This document shows, piece after piece, positions 9,697-20,029 of a stretch of DNA of 35,745 nucleotides. Location: positions 3,908,608-3,944,352 of the forward strand of contig NC_090616.1 of the NCBI RefSeq assembly GCF_004359215.1. Direction: 5' to 3'. Position 1 is the first letter of the stretch. Each line of letters begins with the position of its first letter. The position numbers were made by a program, and so were the translations under genes. Source of the stretch: Bremia lactucae. Lineage: Eukaryota; Oomycota; Peronosporomycetes; Peronosporales; Peronosporaceae. The notes under the pieces are model-generated. The model was not told the DNA's origin. It searched no databases and saw only the letters and a program-made list of their open reading frames with translations.

Positions 9697-10790
9697 AACC
9701 GTCAGAGTTACGGGGTAAAGAACCAATATAGGCTGGAAAATTCGGGGACGTGAATGTTCCCGGCCATGAAGAGGCGTATTGTCTCCACTTCAAGACAGAA
9801 GGGACACGAAGCGTTTATACCCTCACGAAGTAACACGAATGAGCATGCAAATGGTGTAACCGGTAACATTGAGGGGGGTTTAAGCCTTGCGGCAATCCCT
9901 TCGTTACATGCTCCTTTAGAGCTAGACGAAATTTCTATTGACGAGTGCGGCCGAGCCTTAAAAGCTGGTGACTTATCTGAGATGGTGGTCATTCGACGCA
10001 CAATTAAGTTAAATGCATCATCACTTCTAGACGAAGATGTCCTGGATGACACAAAAGCTGCACTTACTGCGCGGAATGGGGTCATCAATCCTGAAAGATC
10101 CGACGGATCCATTTTAAACCTTGATTAAGGAATTACAAGATGTGGTATGTAATAACCCACCATTTGTTTTACCTCCGGATAGAGGTGTTCGTCATGAAAT
10201 TGACTTGGTTCTGGAAACTAAATACTGTGTCACACGACAATTGCCTTTACCAAGGGAGCAGTGTGACAGAATTGACGATTTCTTCCGTGCTGAGCACGAG
10301 GCTGGAATGGTCGGAGAGCAAATCTACTCATTCGACACCGACATTTTGTGTCAAAAGATAAATGGTAAATGGCGCATTGTACATGCTTATAATAAGTTTA
10401 ATGCTGCCACTATACCAGCACAAAACCCTATTCCTTGAAAGGATGTTCTTCACTACAATATGGTGGGATGTACAATGTACAGTGCTCTTGACTTACTCGA
10501 TGGTTATTATCAACTACTCATGCGAGCTAGCGATGTTTCGCTTACAGCGGTTAGCACCTCGAGCGGTATGCTATGGGAGTGGTTGGTTATTCCACAAGGG
10601 CTTTCCAACGCCCCGACAACATTTAATCGTCTAGTAACGCAACTGTTCCGCCCTCACCGAGGTTATGCACAGACCAAATTTATGACATTTTTGTCCATAG
10701 TCGTGCGGAGCAAGGCCGGTCGGATATGGAAAACTATTTCGACCATTTGCGAGCAGTGCTCGAGTGTATGCGCTCAAATGAATTGTCAAC
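9551..10790 (+). pseudogene. Protease-RT linker and reverse transcriptase
   Basis: The linker (9754-10110) reads LELDEISIDECGRALKAGDL and SSLLDEDVLDDTKAAL. RT starts near 10121 with KELQDVVCNNPPFVLPPDRG and EIDLVLETKYC, then GKWRIVHAYNKFNAATIPA, a TGA at about 10436-10438, MYSALDLLDGYYQLLM, and SGMLWEWLVIPQGLSNAP. The polymerase box is damaged: near 10670-10700 the reading is QIYDIFVHSRAE, lacking one aspartate and out of frame. RT is cut off after VLECMRSNEL and joins an LTR-like tail. Same family as E2. Confidence 0.88.
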
Positions 10791-10897
10791 ATTAATAAAG
10801 ATTATCATTTTGTACTTCTTTATTTATTTCCTCATAGAAAATAATTATTATTATTCCTTATAGGAAATAATACTTATGTAATGGGACATCCCGCTAC
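10790..10897 (-). repeat. Truncated LTR (5' ~100 bp)
   Basis: The minus strand from 10897 reads TGTAGCGGGATGTCCC and then ATAAGTATTATTTCCTATAA, matching with changes the first ~100 bp of the LTR at 11117-11601. It ends at the broken RT. It is probably a relic insertion end; a second TGTAACGGGC on the minus strand at 10949 leaves the exact start uncertain. Confidence 0.5.
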
Positions 10898-11116
10898 AAT
10901 GACATTGCAGGTGACGAGAACAAGTCGCCAGTGAATGGTGCCCGTTACAATTACCAGATTTTCGAAAATCTTAACCATCCGCATCAATCGCGTGCTATGT
11001 CGATTGCTGAAACTTAAGAAGGTATTTTTTATATTCAATAACATTGATGCTTGCGAGATGGTTGCTGATGATGCACTCAGCTAATGTTAAAGACCCTTTA
11101 TGTTACATACGAGTGA
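10898..11116. other. No recognised feature
   Basis: About 220 bp between the truncated LTR and the E3 LTR. No coding frame or motif is recognised; it may be LTR remnant, as the minus strand carries one TGTAACGGGC. Confidence 0.5.
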
Positions 11117-11601
11117 TGTAACGTGGCACCTTTCACTAGAACTGGTAAGTACTAGTTATCTTTACACTGATTACAGTGTAGGTAGGGTGCCTCGAAACTT
11201 CACGAACACAGGGTTACAGAGGAAGGTTTCTAGGTAGCTAAGGGTCTTTAGCTACCAAAGATAATTCAAAGGATTAGAATTAGGGAAAAGTAAAACTGTA
11301 TTAATATAATTAGTTTCCTACGTAACGATCTTCTATCTACTATTGAACTTTTTATAATAATATCTAACTAAGTATGGCGCCTCCTTGCGCATCGCACAAT
11401 CGTGTCTTGAAAATTTTGGCGGGGTTGATTTAGACTTAAATCAACCAATCAATAGAGCTAATGTCTTATTGCATCAATAACATCAATTTTTGTATTATTT
11501 GACCTACTTAAGTCAAAATTAATAAAGATTATAATCTTATACTTGTTTGCTCATTTCCTATTATAGGAAATAATACTTATGTAACGGGACACCCCGTTAC
11601 A
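11117..11601 (-). repeat. 3' LTR of E3
   Basis: On the minus strand it begins TGTAACGGGGTGTCCC at 11601 and ends GGTGCCACGTTACA at 11117 (485 bp, TG...CA). A long G-rich polypurine tract abuts its start on the minus strand, which marks a 3' LTR of a minus-strand element. It resembles the E1 LTR in parts. No primer-binding site follows at 11116, consistent with a 3' LTR. Confidence 0.72.
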
Positions 11602-11617
11602 TCCCCCCCCCCCAACC
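11602..11617 (-). promoter_or_regulatory. Polypurine tract of E3
   Basis: The minus strand reads GGTTGGGGGGGGGGGA directly against the LTR start. Polypurine tracts prime plus-strand DNA synthesis in LTR elements. The 11-G run is longer than usual and could contain a sequencing length error. Confidence 0.65.
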
Positions 11618-11744
11618 AACAGTCACTATAGTAATTTATGTAGGGCGACAGGAAATATTGTTAAGTCTTTTCATGTATTAAGCATTATTGATTTTAATCA
11701 AAATACCAATTATATTTGCATTCTTGATTTTGACTATAAACAAG

Positions 11745-12110
11745 ATGGCGACAAACAAGTCTGTGCACATGAGCCGCAAGGCCGCTAAACTGGCAGCTGC
11801 ACGTATCAGTGTAGCTGTCAGTTAGGAAAATGTTTCAGTGGGCGCTAATGCGTATACTGCGGGGAATGTGTCACCTCCTTCTCCCATTGAAGGTGACTGG
11901 GGTATGTTATGTCATGTGTTGTTGACATTGCGGGGGGAAGAGGTGCAAGTCACCTGCTACATTAATTGTAGGTGACTAGGCCAAGTCACCGGCATCGCCC
12001 GCCTCAGTATCTACTGTAAAGGCCGCCGGATTACCCGGGGCCGAGTCCGTTAGACCTTTGGGTTCTAACGTTACTGATGACGAGGTTGTTGGAATCGTCG
12101 AACCCCTTTG
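11745..12110 (+). pseudogene. Convergent ORF between E3 chromodomain and 3' LTR
   Basis: Not recognised. The plus strand opens at ATG 11745, 143 nt inside the 3' LTR: MATNKSVHMSRKAAKLAAA, then RISVAVS and TAG, and in the same frame ENVSVGANAYTAG and PPSPIEGDWG. After a frame change, SPASVSTVKAAGLPGAE, VRPLGSNVTDDEVVG and IVEPLW follow, ending where the minus-strand chromodomain ends. The start is basic, then Ser/Ala/Pro/Val-rich. It is antisense to E3. It could be an element-borne extra ORF or the start of a foreign gag; the minus-oriented LTR and polypurine tract favour the former. The overlapping minus frames are full of stops. Confidence 0.5.
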
Positions 12111-12350
12111 GTGGATGGGTCTCGTCGTACGGCAAGACGAGACCCGGAACGTCCAACATTAGCTATGAACGAGGCTCCCAACTATCATGCGAGGGTGGAT
12201 ACCCTCGCCAACGAACGAGATAACTCGTTCGTACCCCCATTGTCTCACGGCGGTTCAAGAAAATTTCAACAAGAAAGCGCTTCTCACCACCTGGTTCATC
12301 AGTGGATGTGGGGGGGGGGTTGGGTTCGCCACGTTTGACGAGCACAATTT
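12111..12350 (-). pseudogene. Chromodomain of E3 integrase
   Basis: On the minus strand: EKRFLVEIFLNRRETM, RTSYLVRWRGYPPSHDSWEP, then a TAG and GLVLPYDETHPPK. This is the chromodomain that ends chromovirus integrases; chromodomains bind methylated histone tails and bias insertion to heterochromatin. The aromatic positions F (of FLVE), W and Y (of RWRGY) are kept. Same module as in E4 and E5. Confidence 0.9.
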
Positions 12351-14030
12351 AACATCGTGATTTAGATCACACCCTTTATTATATAAGGGAAAATCTTGAT
12401 CACGAGCGATCCCATCACCGCGGGTCAGCGGTGACTGTTGATAATGTTTCTCGTTACTGGTTGATAAATTGTGCGCAGGTCGCGACTGATTAACAAACGA
12501 AAGGACACATCAGTCCCTACTAAAAGGAGCTGTTGATAGCTCATTACAAGATCTTTTACCTGGAGGAAAGCGTGGATCGTCTGGTCAAGAGAATCATATC
12601 CTGTTCCAAGACAATAAGTCTTTGCTCGGAATCATCCGGCTTTGGCTGATGCCCTTGACCGTTTCGGTGTAATTCAGAATCGGAAGAAGCCCGTACTGAT
12701 GGTACGGGTGAAGACGCCCACCATAAATGTAGGATGAGTGCGCATACTACGAGGCAGCTCGATCGTGTACGCATTGCCTTGGCGATGTATTACACGGAAC
12801 GGGGGCAGTAATTTATTACTGCCTACTTTTGTCACTACGTGCTTTGATAGGTTTACCGTCGACAGTAGGACTAGGTTATTAATTTCAAATGAAAGTCTTT
12901 TGCTCTTACATTTTTGTCAGAGTTCCATATCCGTCGGGCCACCGCATCAGCGATGGAATCCTGTATGAAACGAGCTTCTTCTATTCTAGTCAACAGGAGA
13001 TCACCTGCTGACTCAATTTTCTCTTTGTTTTCAGTGTGACCGGCTCGCACTGCTGAGACATTTATCTCTTCATTTTTGAGAGTGTTATCGTTCTCATTAA
13101 TATTATTGTTTTCGATGGTGAGTCTTTCAGCGTCGTTCTCGAAGTCAATAACATTATTATTGTTCTTACTGAGTATGTCCACCTCAATAGTAGTTGACTC
13201 AACACTGTCATCCCTCGCATTAACCTTAGGGCTAATGCGTGATGGGCAAGAGCTAGAAGGTTTTTTGCTCGAGCGAGTCACACCTTAAATAGGAGTTATG
13301 CTCAACCAGGGTAGGTATATGTGCGTAGCGTAATCCTTGATGAAAACAGTGTATGCTTTGTAGAAGCATGCACTGAATTGTTGATGGCAAATTCTACTAT
13401 CGGCAAGAACTCGCTCCAAATCTTAAAGGAGTGGACGTATCTGCGAAGTATCTCTTCGAGAATACGATTTGCACGCTCCATCTGACCATCTGTTCCAGGA
13501 TGATCCGAAGTTGACATTTTTAACTATTTCCAAGCGATTTGAACACTGTTTGCTAAATTCCGCCGTGAATCTAGGGTCTCGATCTGAGACCAGTTCACGG
13601 GAGTCGAAATATCGTGTCAAAGCCTTTGGCTGTGATCGACTATGGGACGGCAGCAAGATATATTCTCTTAATAAAACGGTAATCAAAAACAAAATACCAT
13701 TGTTCTTGTGGGTGTCTTCGAAGAACCCGAAGACGAAGTCCATAGATACGGACTGCCAACAATCTGCCGGAATAGGCAAAGGTTGTAATGAAGCATGGGA
13801 TGAAGCAGATGCCTTCCCGTTGACAAACTTTGCAAGCACGTATGTATTTGCGGACGAACTCATACTGGCGTGGACAGTAGAAATCGCGACTTATCGTGAG
13901 ATAAGTCTTCTCACATCCATGATGACCACTTATTGGTGCATTGTGGTACTCATACATGATGCGTGTACGCAAATCATTATCGGTAGGGATGGCGACACGA
14001 GGTGTGTCGCCACAGTAGCTCTATAATACA
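12351..14030 (-). pseudogene. Integrase of E3 with C-terminal linker
   Basis: From 14030 downward: zinc-binding domain with YHNAPISGHHGCEKT and RACKVCQRE (H,H,C,C visible), core with SMDFVFGFFED (first D), LVSDRDPRFTAEF (second D) and DHPGTDGQMERANRILEE (E), then EFLPIVEFAINNSVHASTKH. These lie in three overlapping frames (13972-13640, 13863-13423, 13517-13302), so at least two shifts. The 13281-12871 frame is an Asn/Glu-rich spacer and IQDSIADAVARRIWNSDK, then the GPY/F-type end with RTHPTFMVG near 12720. The stretch 12690-12351 is the degenerate linker to the chromodomain. Confidence 0.87.
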
Positions 14031-14588
14031 ATAAACCATTGCGTGTTGTATATCGGTTCTTTGAGGATCGATACAATTTCAACAATCCTTTTAAGGATTA
14101 TTGGGATGTATGTCTAAGGTAATCCATCAACCCTTTAAGAGCTTTATCGTCTAGATAAACTATTCTATGTCGTCGAGTAATGTTGACGACGGAACACAAA
14201 TTGTTGCAACAGTGGCCTTATGCTCACTGTGTTGATATGCACAGCCGCTTCAAATACAGGCCTGCGCGGAAGGGCATCAGCGGCGTAATATTTTAGGGAA
14301 AATATGAATTATAGTGCGACGACGTTAAGTCGTCCTGGTTTATACTCTACGGAAAAGTTATACTCCGCGAAGAAAGACAACTATCACGCCATTCTTTGCG
14401 ATAATTATGGACTGTTTACGGCCGTGCGTAAAGACGCATGTCCGGAAATACAATGAACGGTCTATATCCCACGAGATAGACCCTGAATTTAGCCAGTGCG
14501 TATTTCATGGCAAGAACTTCCTAGTCATGCCCTAGATAGTCGCGTTGAGCTGGTTGGAGTCGACACAATTGGTACTAGACGACGTTTT
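14031..14588 (-). pseudogene. RNase H and integrase-connection of E3
   Basis: The minus strand reads MKYALAKFRVYLVGYRPFIV near 14510-14450, then a frame-disturbed active region (FPDM in place of YTDH), and ADALPRRPVFE near 14280-14250, the RNase H tail. The connection to integrase passes several stops before GDTPRVAIPTDNDLRTRIM near 13990. At about 14588 the minus reading stops and plus-strand RT of the same family starts. Confidence 0.8.
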
Positions 14589-14589
14589 A

Positions 14590-15660
14590 CATTCAATCCT
14601 GGGATTGTGAAGACAAACCCTTACTACAAAGATTTAATTGTATTCAAGAATGTCTCCCGAATCAGTACCGTGCGAGTTGCCTAAGGATAAAGGCACTCAA
14701 CACGAAATCGATCTAATCCCAGGATCTAAATTCTGTGTCATAAGCAATGGCCATTGCCTCGTGAACAAGTAATAGCGATCGACATATTATTTGCCGAACG
14801 CTTAGCAGCGGGCCATGTGAGGAAATCAACTTCTCCACATAGCTCTCCGACCTTCTGTGTGCGTAAAGCAACACATGCATTCAATAAATTAAACGCTGCA
14901 TCCGTACCAGCTCAAAAGCCGATACCACGAATCGACGTAATCATTGACGGTTTGTCAAAGAGTAGTATCTACCGTCAATGGATCTCATAGATAGATTCTA
15001 TCAGATACTAATGCGTAAACAAGATGTTCCGTTCACAGCAGTAAGCAAGCGGTATGCTATGATAGTAGCTAGTCATGTCACAGGGGCATTACTATGTCCC
15101 TGTGACATTTAACAGATGTGTAACCATTCTGATGAGATCAGTGTGGTATTTCGCACCGAGCTATTTTGATGACGGCTTCGTTCATAGCATAGCCATAGCA
15201 GAAAGTCGGATGTTGAAGTACATCGTACTCACGTCCGAAAGGATCTTACAAATATGCGTAAGCAAATCTCAAGATGTGTGTATTCCCTGCAAGCGAATTA
15301 GCACTACTTGGGTACATCGTCGGAAAGCACGGCATGCGCCCTGATCCCGAAAAGATCAAGGCAATTACAGACTGGCCAGTTCTAGTCGATATCAGGGGAC
15401 TTCGAAAGTTCCTTAGGCTAAGCTGCGTGCTTGCACATGCACTCACGCAATTATGCCAAGATGTCAGTTTATATATCTCGTCTCTTAAAAAATACGAGAA
15501 ATGGTTAAGGAACGCTGATTGTCAGCGTTCCTTTGAAGGTGTCAAGCAATCGCCCATCTTGGCGATTGCAGATCAAGACAGACCACTCAATGTGGTCTGT
15601 GAAACCAGCGATTTCACAATCGGCTGTGTGTTAATGCAATACGATACAGACGGCGCGGAG
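14590..15660 (+). pseudogene. Reverse transcriptase to RNase H start, plus strand
   Basis: The frame near 14650 gives VPCELPKDKGTQHEIDLIPG and SKFCV; the next frame (14754-14990) gives PREQVIAIDILFAERLAAG, SSPTFCVRKA and HAFNKLNAASVPAQKPIPR, with a short deletion before HAFNK. The polymerase box SYFDDGFVHS near 15160 is intact. The thumb and RNase H start (15274-15660) read ALLGYIVGKHGMRPDPEKIK and LMQYDTDGAERV. It stops being RNase H at about 15660. Same family as the E4 pol: the stretch 15410-15660 matches 19650-19930 in reverse. Confidence 0.88.
15075..15108. repeat. Perfect hairpin replacing RT codons
   Basis: Arms 15075-15085 and 15098-15108 form a perfect 11-bp stem with a 12-nt loop. 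The left arm is the normal M-P-Q-G region of RT; the right arm lies where the family encodes APATFN and has become its reverse complement. Confidence 0.8.
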
Positions 15661-15801
15661 CGCGTTCCATCCGAGTCTGCTCATCGAGGACACTTTCGTC
15701 CATCGATGAGCCATGAGTATCGTTCTCTATCAGGAAGTGCTGTTGCCGACGGGATATTGACCACATACTTGTCATCTGTGACAAGTACGCAGATCTGCGT
15801 A
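15507..15801. repeat. Cluster of five short perfect hairpins
   Basis: Within 295 bp: 15507-15533 (12-bp stem, 3-nt loop), 15546-15569 (9-bp stem, 6-nt loop), 15579-15599 (8-bp stem, 5-nt loop), 15766-15787 (9-bp stem, 4-nt loop) and 15786-15801 (16-bp palindrome). All were checked base by base. The first is also present in the E4 copy near 19800. Confidence 0.9.
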
Positions 15802-17250
15802 GTGACAAAGTAGCGTTGGCAATTGAGTTATCTCCGAGGCTAACTGCGAAGGCGCTACTAGATCAAGTGTATAAGCGCCTACACTTAATCCATTGTTTAC
15901 TAAGACATTGAATGTCTGAGTGTCATCTTTGAAACTTATTCTAAAGGTACCTGGGAACCTTTGAGCACAGGTTTCTGGGGACTTATTCCCACAGAAATTA
16001 TTGAGGGATTATCCTTTTTAACTGCCTCTAGCTGTGGTTGCGCTTCCAAGCGAGATCCTCAACGATAGACTCTCCAAACGATCTAGTACTTTCGCACTGC
16101 CTCTTATAGACGGGCGTTTCAAACTTTCTTGGATGTTGCTTTTTAAGCAAGCATCCTCGTTTCGTACCACTCTACTTATTCGATTGGTCTAACTTCGACG
16201 CTGCCTGTGCTTGTGCACAGCTATCGGTAATTATGTCCTCGTCACAATGGTGGACCTTTGACGCTGCCTGGGCTTGAGTATGTAGCCGCGGGTGACGCAC
16301 TAATGTCTCTTACGGCAGACGAAACGTCTTCTTTTCGAGCAACACTATATGTTGCGGGTGCACGTGGTGGTTCACCACGTGAATTCGACCCCTTTTTGGA
16401 GGTCGAATACGAATGCGAGTCGGACGAAATGGCCGACTCGGGAAGATTAGCACAGTCGCCTTATAGACGTTAGGCGGTTAGGCGGCTGACTATGAGCCTT
16501 CGAAAGAGAGGGCTCATTCTGATAGACGAGTTAATAGTCTGTTTGGTTTCGACGATGAGGATGATTTCTCATCGCCCGTTCCATCTCCCGTACGATCACC
16601 TGCACTTGTTTATGTGCAAGGTGGTGGCTATGGCGTAAGCCATCGTAATAAAAGCTCGTGTGGTACCCTTGCTTCAGTGAATACCACTCAGGGGAGTGAA
16701 GACAATAAAATGTCTCATCCGCCCCTGAAAAGAAGCCGTGACTTTTGCCCGAACGGCTAGTCAATAGCTTGTCTGGAGAGACTACTCCTCAAAATAAATA
16801 TCCCTTATTTATTGCGACAAAGCTACATGACCTTGATCCCAGCGCGAAGAACTTTCGCGCTTAGGAAGTTTTTATCTCGATGCTTTTTTCAAGCGTCGAT
16901 GGTATAGTGGCAACAATAAGCGAGATATAGTCTCGCTTATGCAAGCCTGGAGGGCGTTCATTCGCAATGTCATGTACATTGGACGCGAAACCTGGCTAAG
17001 AAGACTTAACGCGATTCGCGTTAAGTGTGAGAATTGGACTCCAACTGGTGCAAAGTATAAATTGCATCGGTTGTCGCGTGTGGCTGGGCTTCCAATCCTC
17101 ACGTGGGGTGATCCCTGTCCGTGTTGTGTTGACAACGCGAAGAGGGTGAAAGGGGATGTCTTTTCCCTTTCTTCGCCCTGGGGAAGGGCTCGCATCTCTA
17201 TTGAGATGCGTGATGCGATTGACGTTTTGCGATCGATTTACAGGCGCCAG
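15700..17250 (+). pseudogene. Unrecognised plus-strand coding region facing E4
   Basis: Several coding-like blocks in shifting frames. Near 15755-15905: DIDHILVICDKYADLRSDKV, ALAIELSPRLTAKALLDQVY. At 16258-16473: LPGLEYVAAGDALMS and FDPFLEVEYECESDEMADSG (acidic). Near 16770: NKYPLFIATKLHDLDPSAKN. From 16869 to 17240 one open frame: FYLDAFFKRRWYSG, IGRETWLRRLNAIRVKCENW, LPILTWGDPCPCCVD and ISIEMRDAIDVLRSIYRRQ, rich in W and R, with a C-x-C-C cluster. It converges on the E4 chromodomain as in E3 and E5. No LTR is seen on its left; it abuts the truncated RT. Function unknown. Frame content beyond 17250 on this strand is only the reverse of the chromodomain. Confidence 0.5.
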
Positions 17251-17500
17251 GGGCGCGTGTTTTCCGATGGGCCTTCTGAACCATCGGGTGGGTCTCGTCA
17301 TACTGACGGACGAGGCCCTCAATGTCAGCAAACAGCTGGGAACGAGGCTCCCAGCTGTCATGTGAAGGTGTATAACCGCGCCAGCGAACGAGATAACTCG
17401 TTCGCTGCGCCTTCATATCACGGTCGTTCTGGATACGTTCAACAAGGAAACGAAACGTTGACCACCGTGGGAGTCCATCAATGGTTGTGGTGGAGAAGGA
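17251..17500 (-). pseudogene. Chromodomain of E4 integrase
   Basis: On the minus strand: RFLVERIQNDRDMKAQRTSY, LVRWRGYTPSHDSWEPRSQL and FADIEGLVRQYDETHPM, an uninterrupted chromodomain. F, W and Y of the presumed aromatic cage are present. It ends near 17255, where plus-strand coding sequence begins to read the other way. Best-preserved chromodomain of the three. Confidence 0.93.
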
Positions 17501-19160
17501 AAAATTAGATCCGAACCGTGTATCGGATCTAGAGTCGAAGATCGACAAAATCGATCGCTTTCTCCATGATTTGGAGGAGGGACTTGACCACGAGCGGACG
17601 GTGCTGGCTCACCATATCTAGCGGTTGGAAGACCGTTCGAAGAGTGCGTACTCCATGTTGGAGTACGAACGGAAATATCACGCTCTTCGTGATGAGCTGT
17701 CGTCAGCTCATCGCAGTTTCGGGAACACGGAACCGGCATTAGAAACTCCAGATTCAACATGAGAATCTGGTTCGCGATCACAAGAATCTCTTAGGGATTC
17801 TTGAAAAGGGTGGTCAGATCCGTCCTCGGAAGAAACCGCGTACTGATGATACGGGCGGAGCCGATTAGCGTAAAACGTAGGATAAGTTCGTGTCCAACGT
17901 GTCAATTCTATTGTGTACGCATTGCCTCTGCGATGCAGGACTTGGAAAGGCCCAATGGACTTGGTTGTTTTAGTTTACTACTACCCACATAAGTGACTAC
18001 ACGCTTAGGTAAGTTCACCGTAGAGAGTAGTACTAGGTCATTAAGTTTAAATGAATGAACATTTGCTCTTCCATGCTTGTCTGCATTCCATTTATGACGG
18101 TCCACTGCGTTAGCAATGGAATCCTGAACGAAACCGATTTTTGATTCTCGGGTTAGCAGAAATTTTTCTGCTGACTCATTTGTTTTGTCTTTTTCGGTGC
18201 GCTTTGTGCGCACTGCCATTAGATCTTTCTCATCATCGATGTCGATTTCTTCGACATCTATATCACTCGCGTCGTTGTTAACTTCGACGCGTAATGAGCA
18301 TGAGCCAGAAATGGTTTGCTCGTGCGAGTCCGCCTTCCCCCTTAAACAAGAGGATCCCTCTAATTGGGTGGGTATGCGAGGATGGCGTAAGCCATTCACG
18401 AAGGACGGTTTATGCGTTGTAGACGCATGCACAGAATTATTGATGGTGAATTCGACCGTCGGTAAAAACTCTCTCCGATTCGGATACGATTGGACGTAAT
18501 CTCGAAGTATCTCTTCTAGGACGCGATTTACGCGTTCTGTTTGACCATCCGTTTCTGGGTGATCGGATGTTGACATAGTCAGCCGTGTTCCGAGAGATCG
18601 GAACACGGATTGCCAGAACTCCGCCGTAAACCGTGGATCTCTATCCGAGACCAGTTCACGGGGTAGACCGTGGAGTTTGAATATTGTGTTGATAAAGACA
18701 CGGGCACAGCCTGGAGCCGTAATCGACTCTGGTAGTGCAGCAAGATGTACCATCTTGCTGATTCTGTCTACAAAAACTAGAATTTCAGTGTTTTTGGGAT
18801 CGTCTATGGAAAATCCGAAGACGAAGTCGAGAGATACGGACTGCCAACACTCTGCCGGAAGTGGTAGAGGTGCACGAGATGAAGGGCTAGGCTTTACCCG
18901 TTGACATACCTCGCAAGCACGAATGTGCTTGCGCACGAACTGATACTGGCAAGGCCAGTAAAAGTCGCGACTTACTGTGCGGTGAGTCTTCTTATGTCCA
19001 CGATGCCCACTTGTTGGTGCATCGTGACACTCATACATGATGCGCAAGCGCAAATAATTGTGAGTTGGGACGACGACACGTGGAGTGTCGCCGGCAACGG
19101 CTGTGTAATACAATAAGCCGTTGCGTGTCGTGTATCGATCGGATGACGATCAAATAAAGC
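17501..19160 (-). pseudogene. Integrase of E4, core nearly intact
   Basis: A single open frame of 401 codons (19113-17908) covers the zinc-binding domain (H30, H37, C67, C70) and the catalytic core: D96 in SLDFVFGF, D157 in LVSDRDPRF, E193 in QTERVNRVLEE, with 35 residues between the second D and E as in the D,D(35)E family. A 70-residue acidic spacer, IQDSIANAV-like FVQDSIANAVDRHKWNADK, and the start of the C-terminal module follow. A frame change near 17905 leads to YPTFYANRLRPYHQYAVSSE and a Pro/Ser/His-rich linker ending FPSPPQPLMDSHGGQRF before the chromodomain. Upstream the frame changes near 19120-19160. The open frame starts at a TTG within a polyprotein, so this is not a separate gene start. 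Confidence 0.93.
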
Positions 19161-19929
19161 CGGTAGATCTTTAAAAGATTTATTGGATGGTTTCATTAGT
19201 TGATCCATTAAACATAGAGGTTCCTTATCTTCTGTGTAGGCTTTCTTTATGTCATCAACCAAGGTTGATGACGGAACACTCGTAGTGAGTGTTGCAACAG
19301 TGGGATTATTTTCACTGTTGGAGTGCACTGCTGACTCGAAATCGGGTCGGCGTGATAACGCATCAGCGACGACATTAAGTCGTCATGGTTTACATTCGAC
19401 GGAGAAGTTATACATCGCGAAGAAGGATAGCCACCTCGCCATTCTTTGCGAAAGGTGTGGGCTATTTACGGCCGTGCGTAATGGCGCATGGTCCGTATAT
19501 ACGATGAGCAGCCTATCTCCGAGGAGATAGACCCTAAACTTAGCTAATGCATACTTCATGGGAAAAAGTTCCTTGTCATGCACTCGGTAATTGCGTTCAG
19601 CTGGTTGCAGTTGACGCGATTGATAACAGACGACGCGATAAGTAACAGACAACGCGCTCCGCGCCGTCTGTATCGTATTGCATTAACGCGCAGCCGATTG
19701 CGAAATCGCTGGCGTCACAGACCACATAGAATGGTCTGTATTGATCTGCAATCGCTAAGATGGGCGATTGCATCAAGCTTTGCTTGATACCTTCAAACGA
19801 ACGCTGACAATCAGCGTTCCATAACCATTTTCTCGTCTTTTTTTCAAGAGACGAGAGAGATGAACTGTCATCTCTGCATAATTGCGAGAGTACTTGTGCA
19901 AGTACGCCGCTAAACCAAGGAACTTTCTA
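19161..19929 (-). pseudogene. RT thumb and RNase H of E4
   Basis: On the minus strand, 19929-19700 is RT thumb and RNase H start (RSFEGIKQSLMQSPILAI, CDASDFAIGCALMQYDTDGA), then VVCYQSRQLQPAERNYRVHD, KELFPMKYALAKFRVYLLGD, IVYTDHAPLRTAVNSPHLSQ and the tail ADALSRRPDFES near 19350. RNase H acidic residues D (CDAS), E (KELF) and D (YTDH) are present. A 17-bp duplicated stretch around CGCGTCGTCTGTTA near 19630 shifts the frame. It is cut on the right by the second gap. Confidence 0.88.
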
Positions 19930-20029
19930 NNNNNNNNNNNNNNNNNNNNNNNNNNNNNNNNNNNNNNNNNNNNNNNNNNNNNNNNNNNNNNNNNNNNNNN
20001 NNNNNNNNNNNNNNNNNNNNNNNNNNNNN
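19930..20029. other. Scaffold gap, 100 N
   Basis: Exactly 100 unknown bases. E4 pol (minus) lies left of it; a plus-strand pol fragment of another family lies right of it. Confidence 0.98.

Noticed and set aside
16939..17508. Whole 189-codon plus frame as one gene
   Set aside because: The part beyond about 17250 is the reverse of the E4 chromodomain; only the first part is kept as coding-like.
17520..17750. Plus-strand coiled-coil-like frame (DLESKIDKIDRFLHDLEEGL, LEYERKYHALRDELSSAHRS)
   Set aside because: It is the reverse of the E4 integrase-chromodomain linker, which reads FPSPPQPLMDSHGGQRF on the minus strand and is supported by its place and wording. Both cannot easily be genes.
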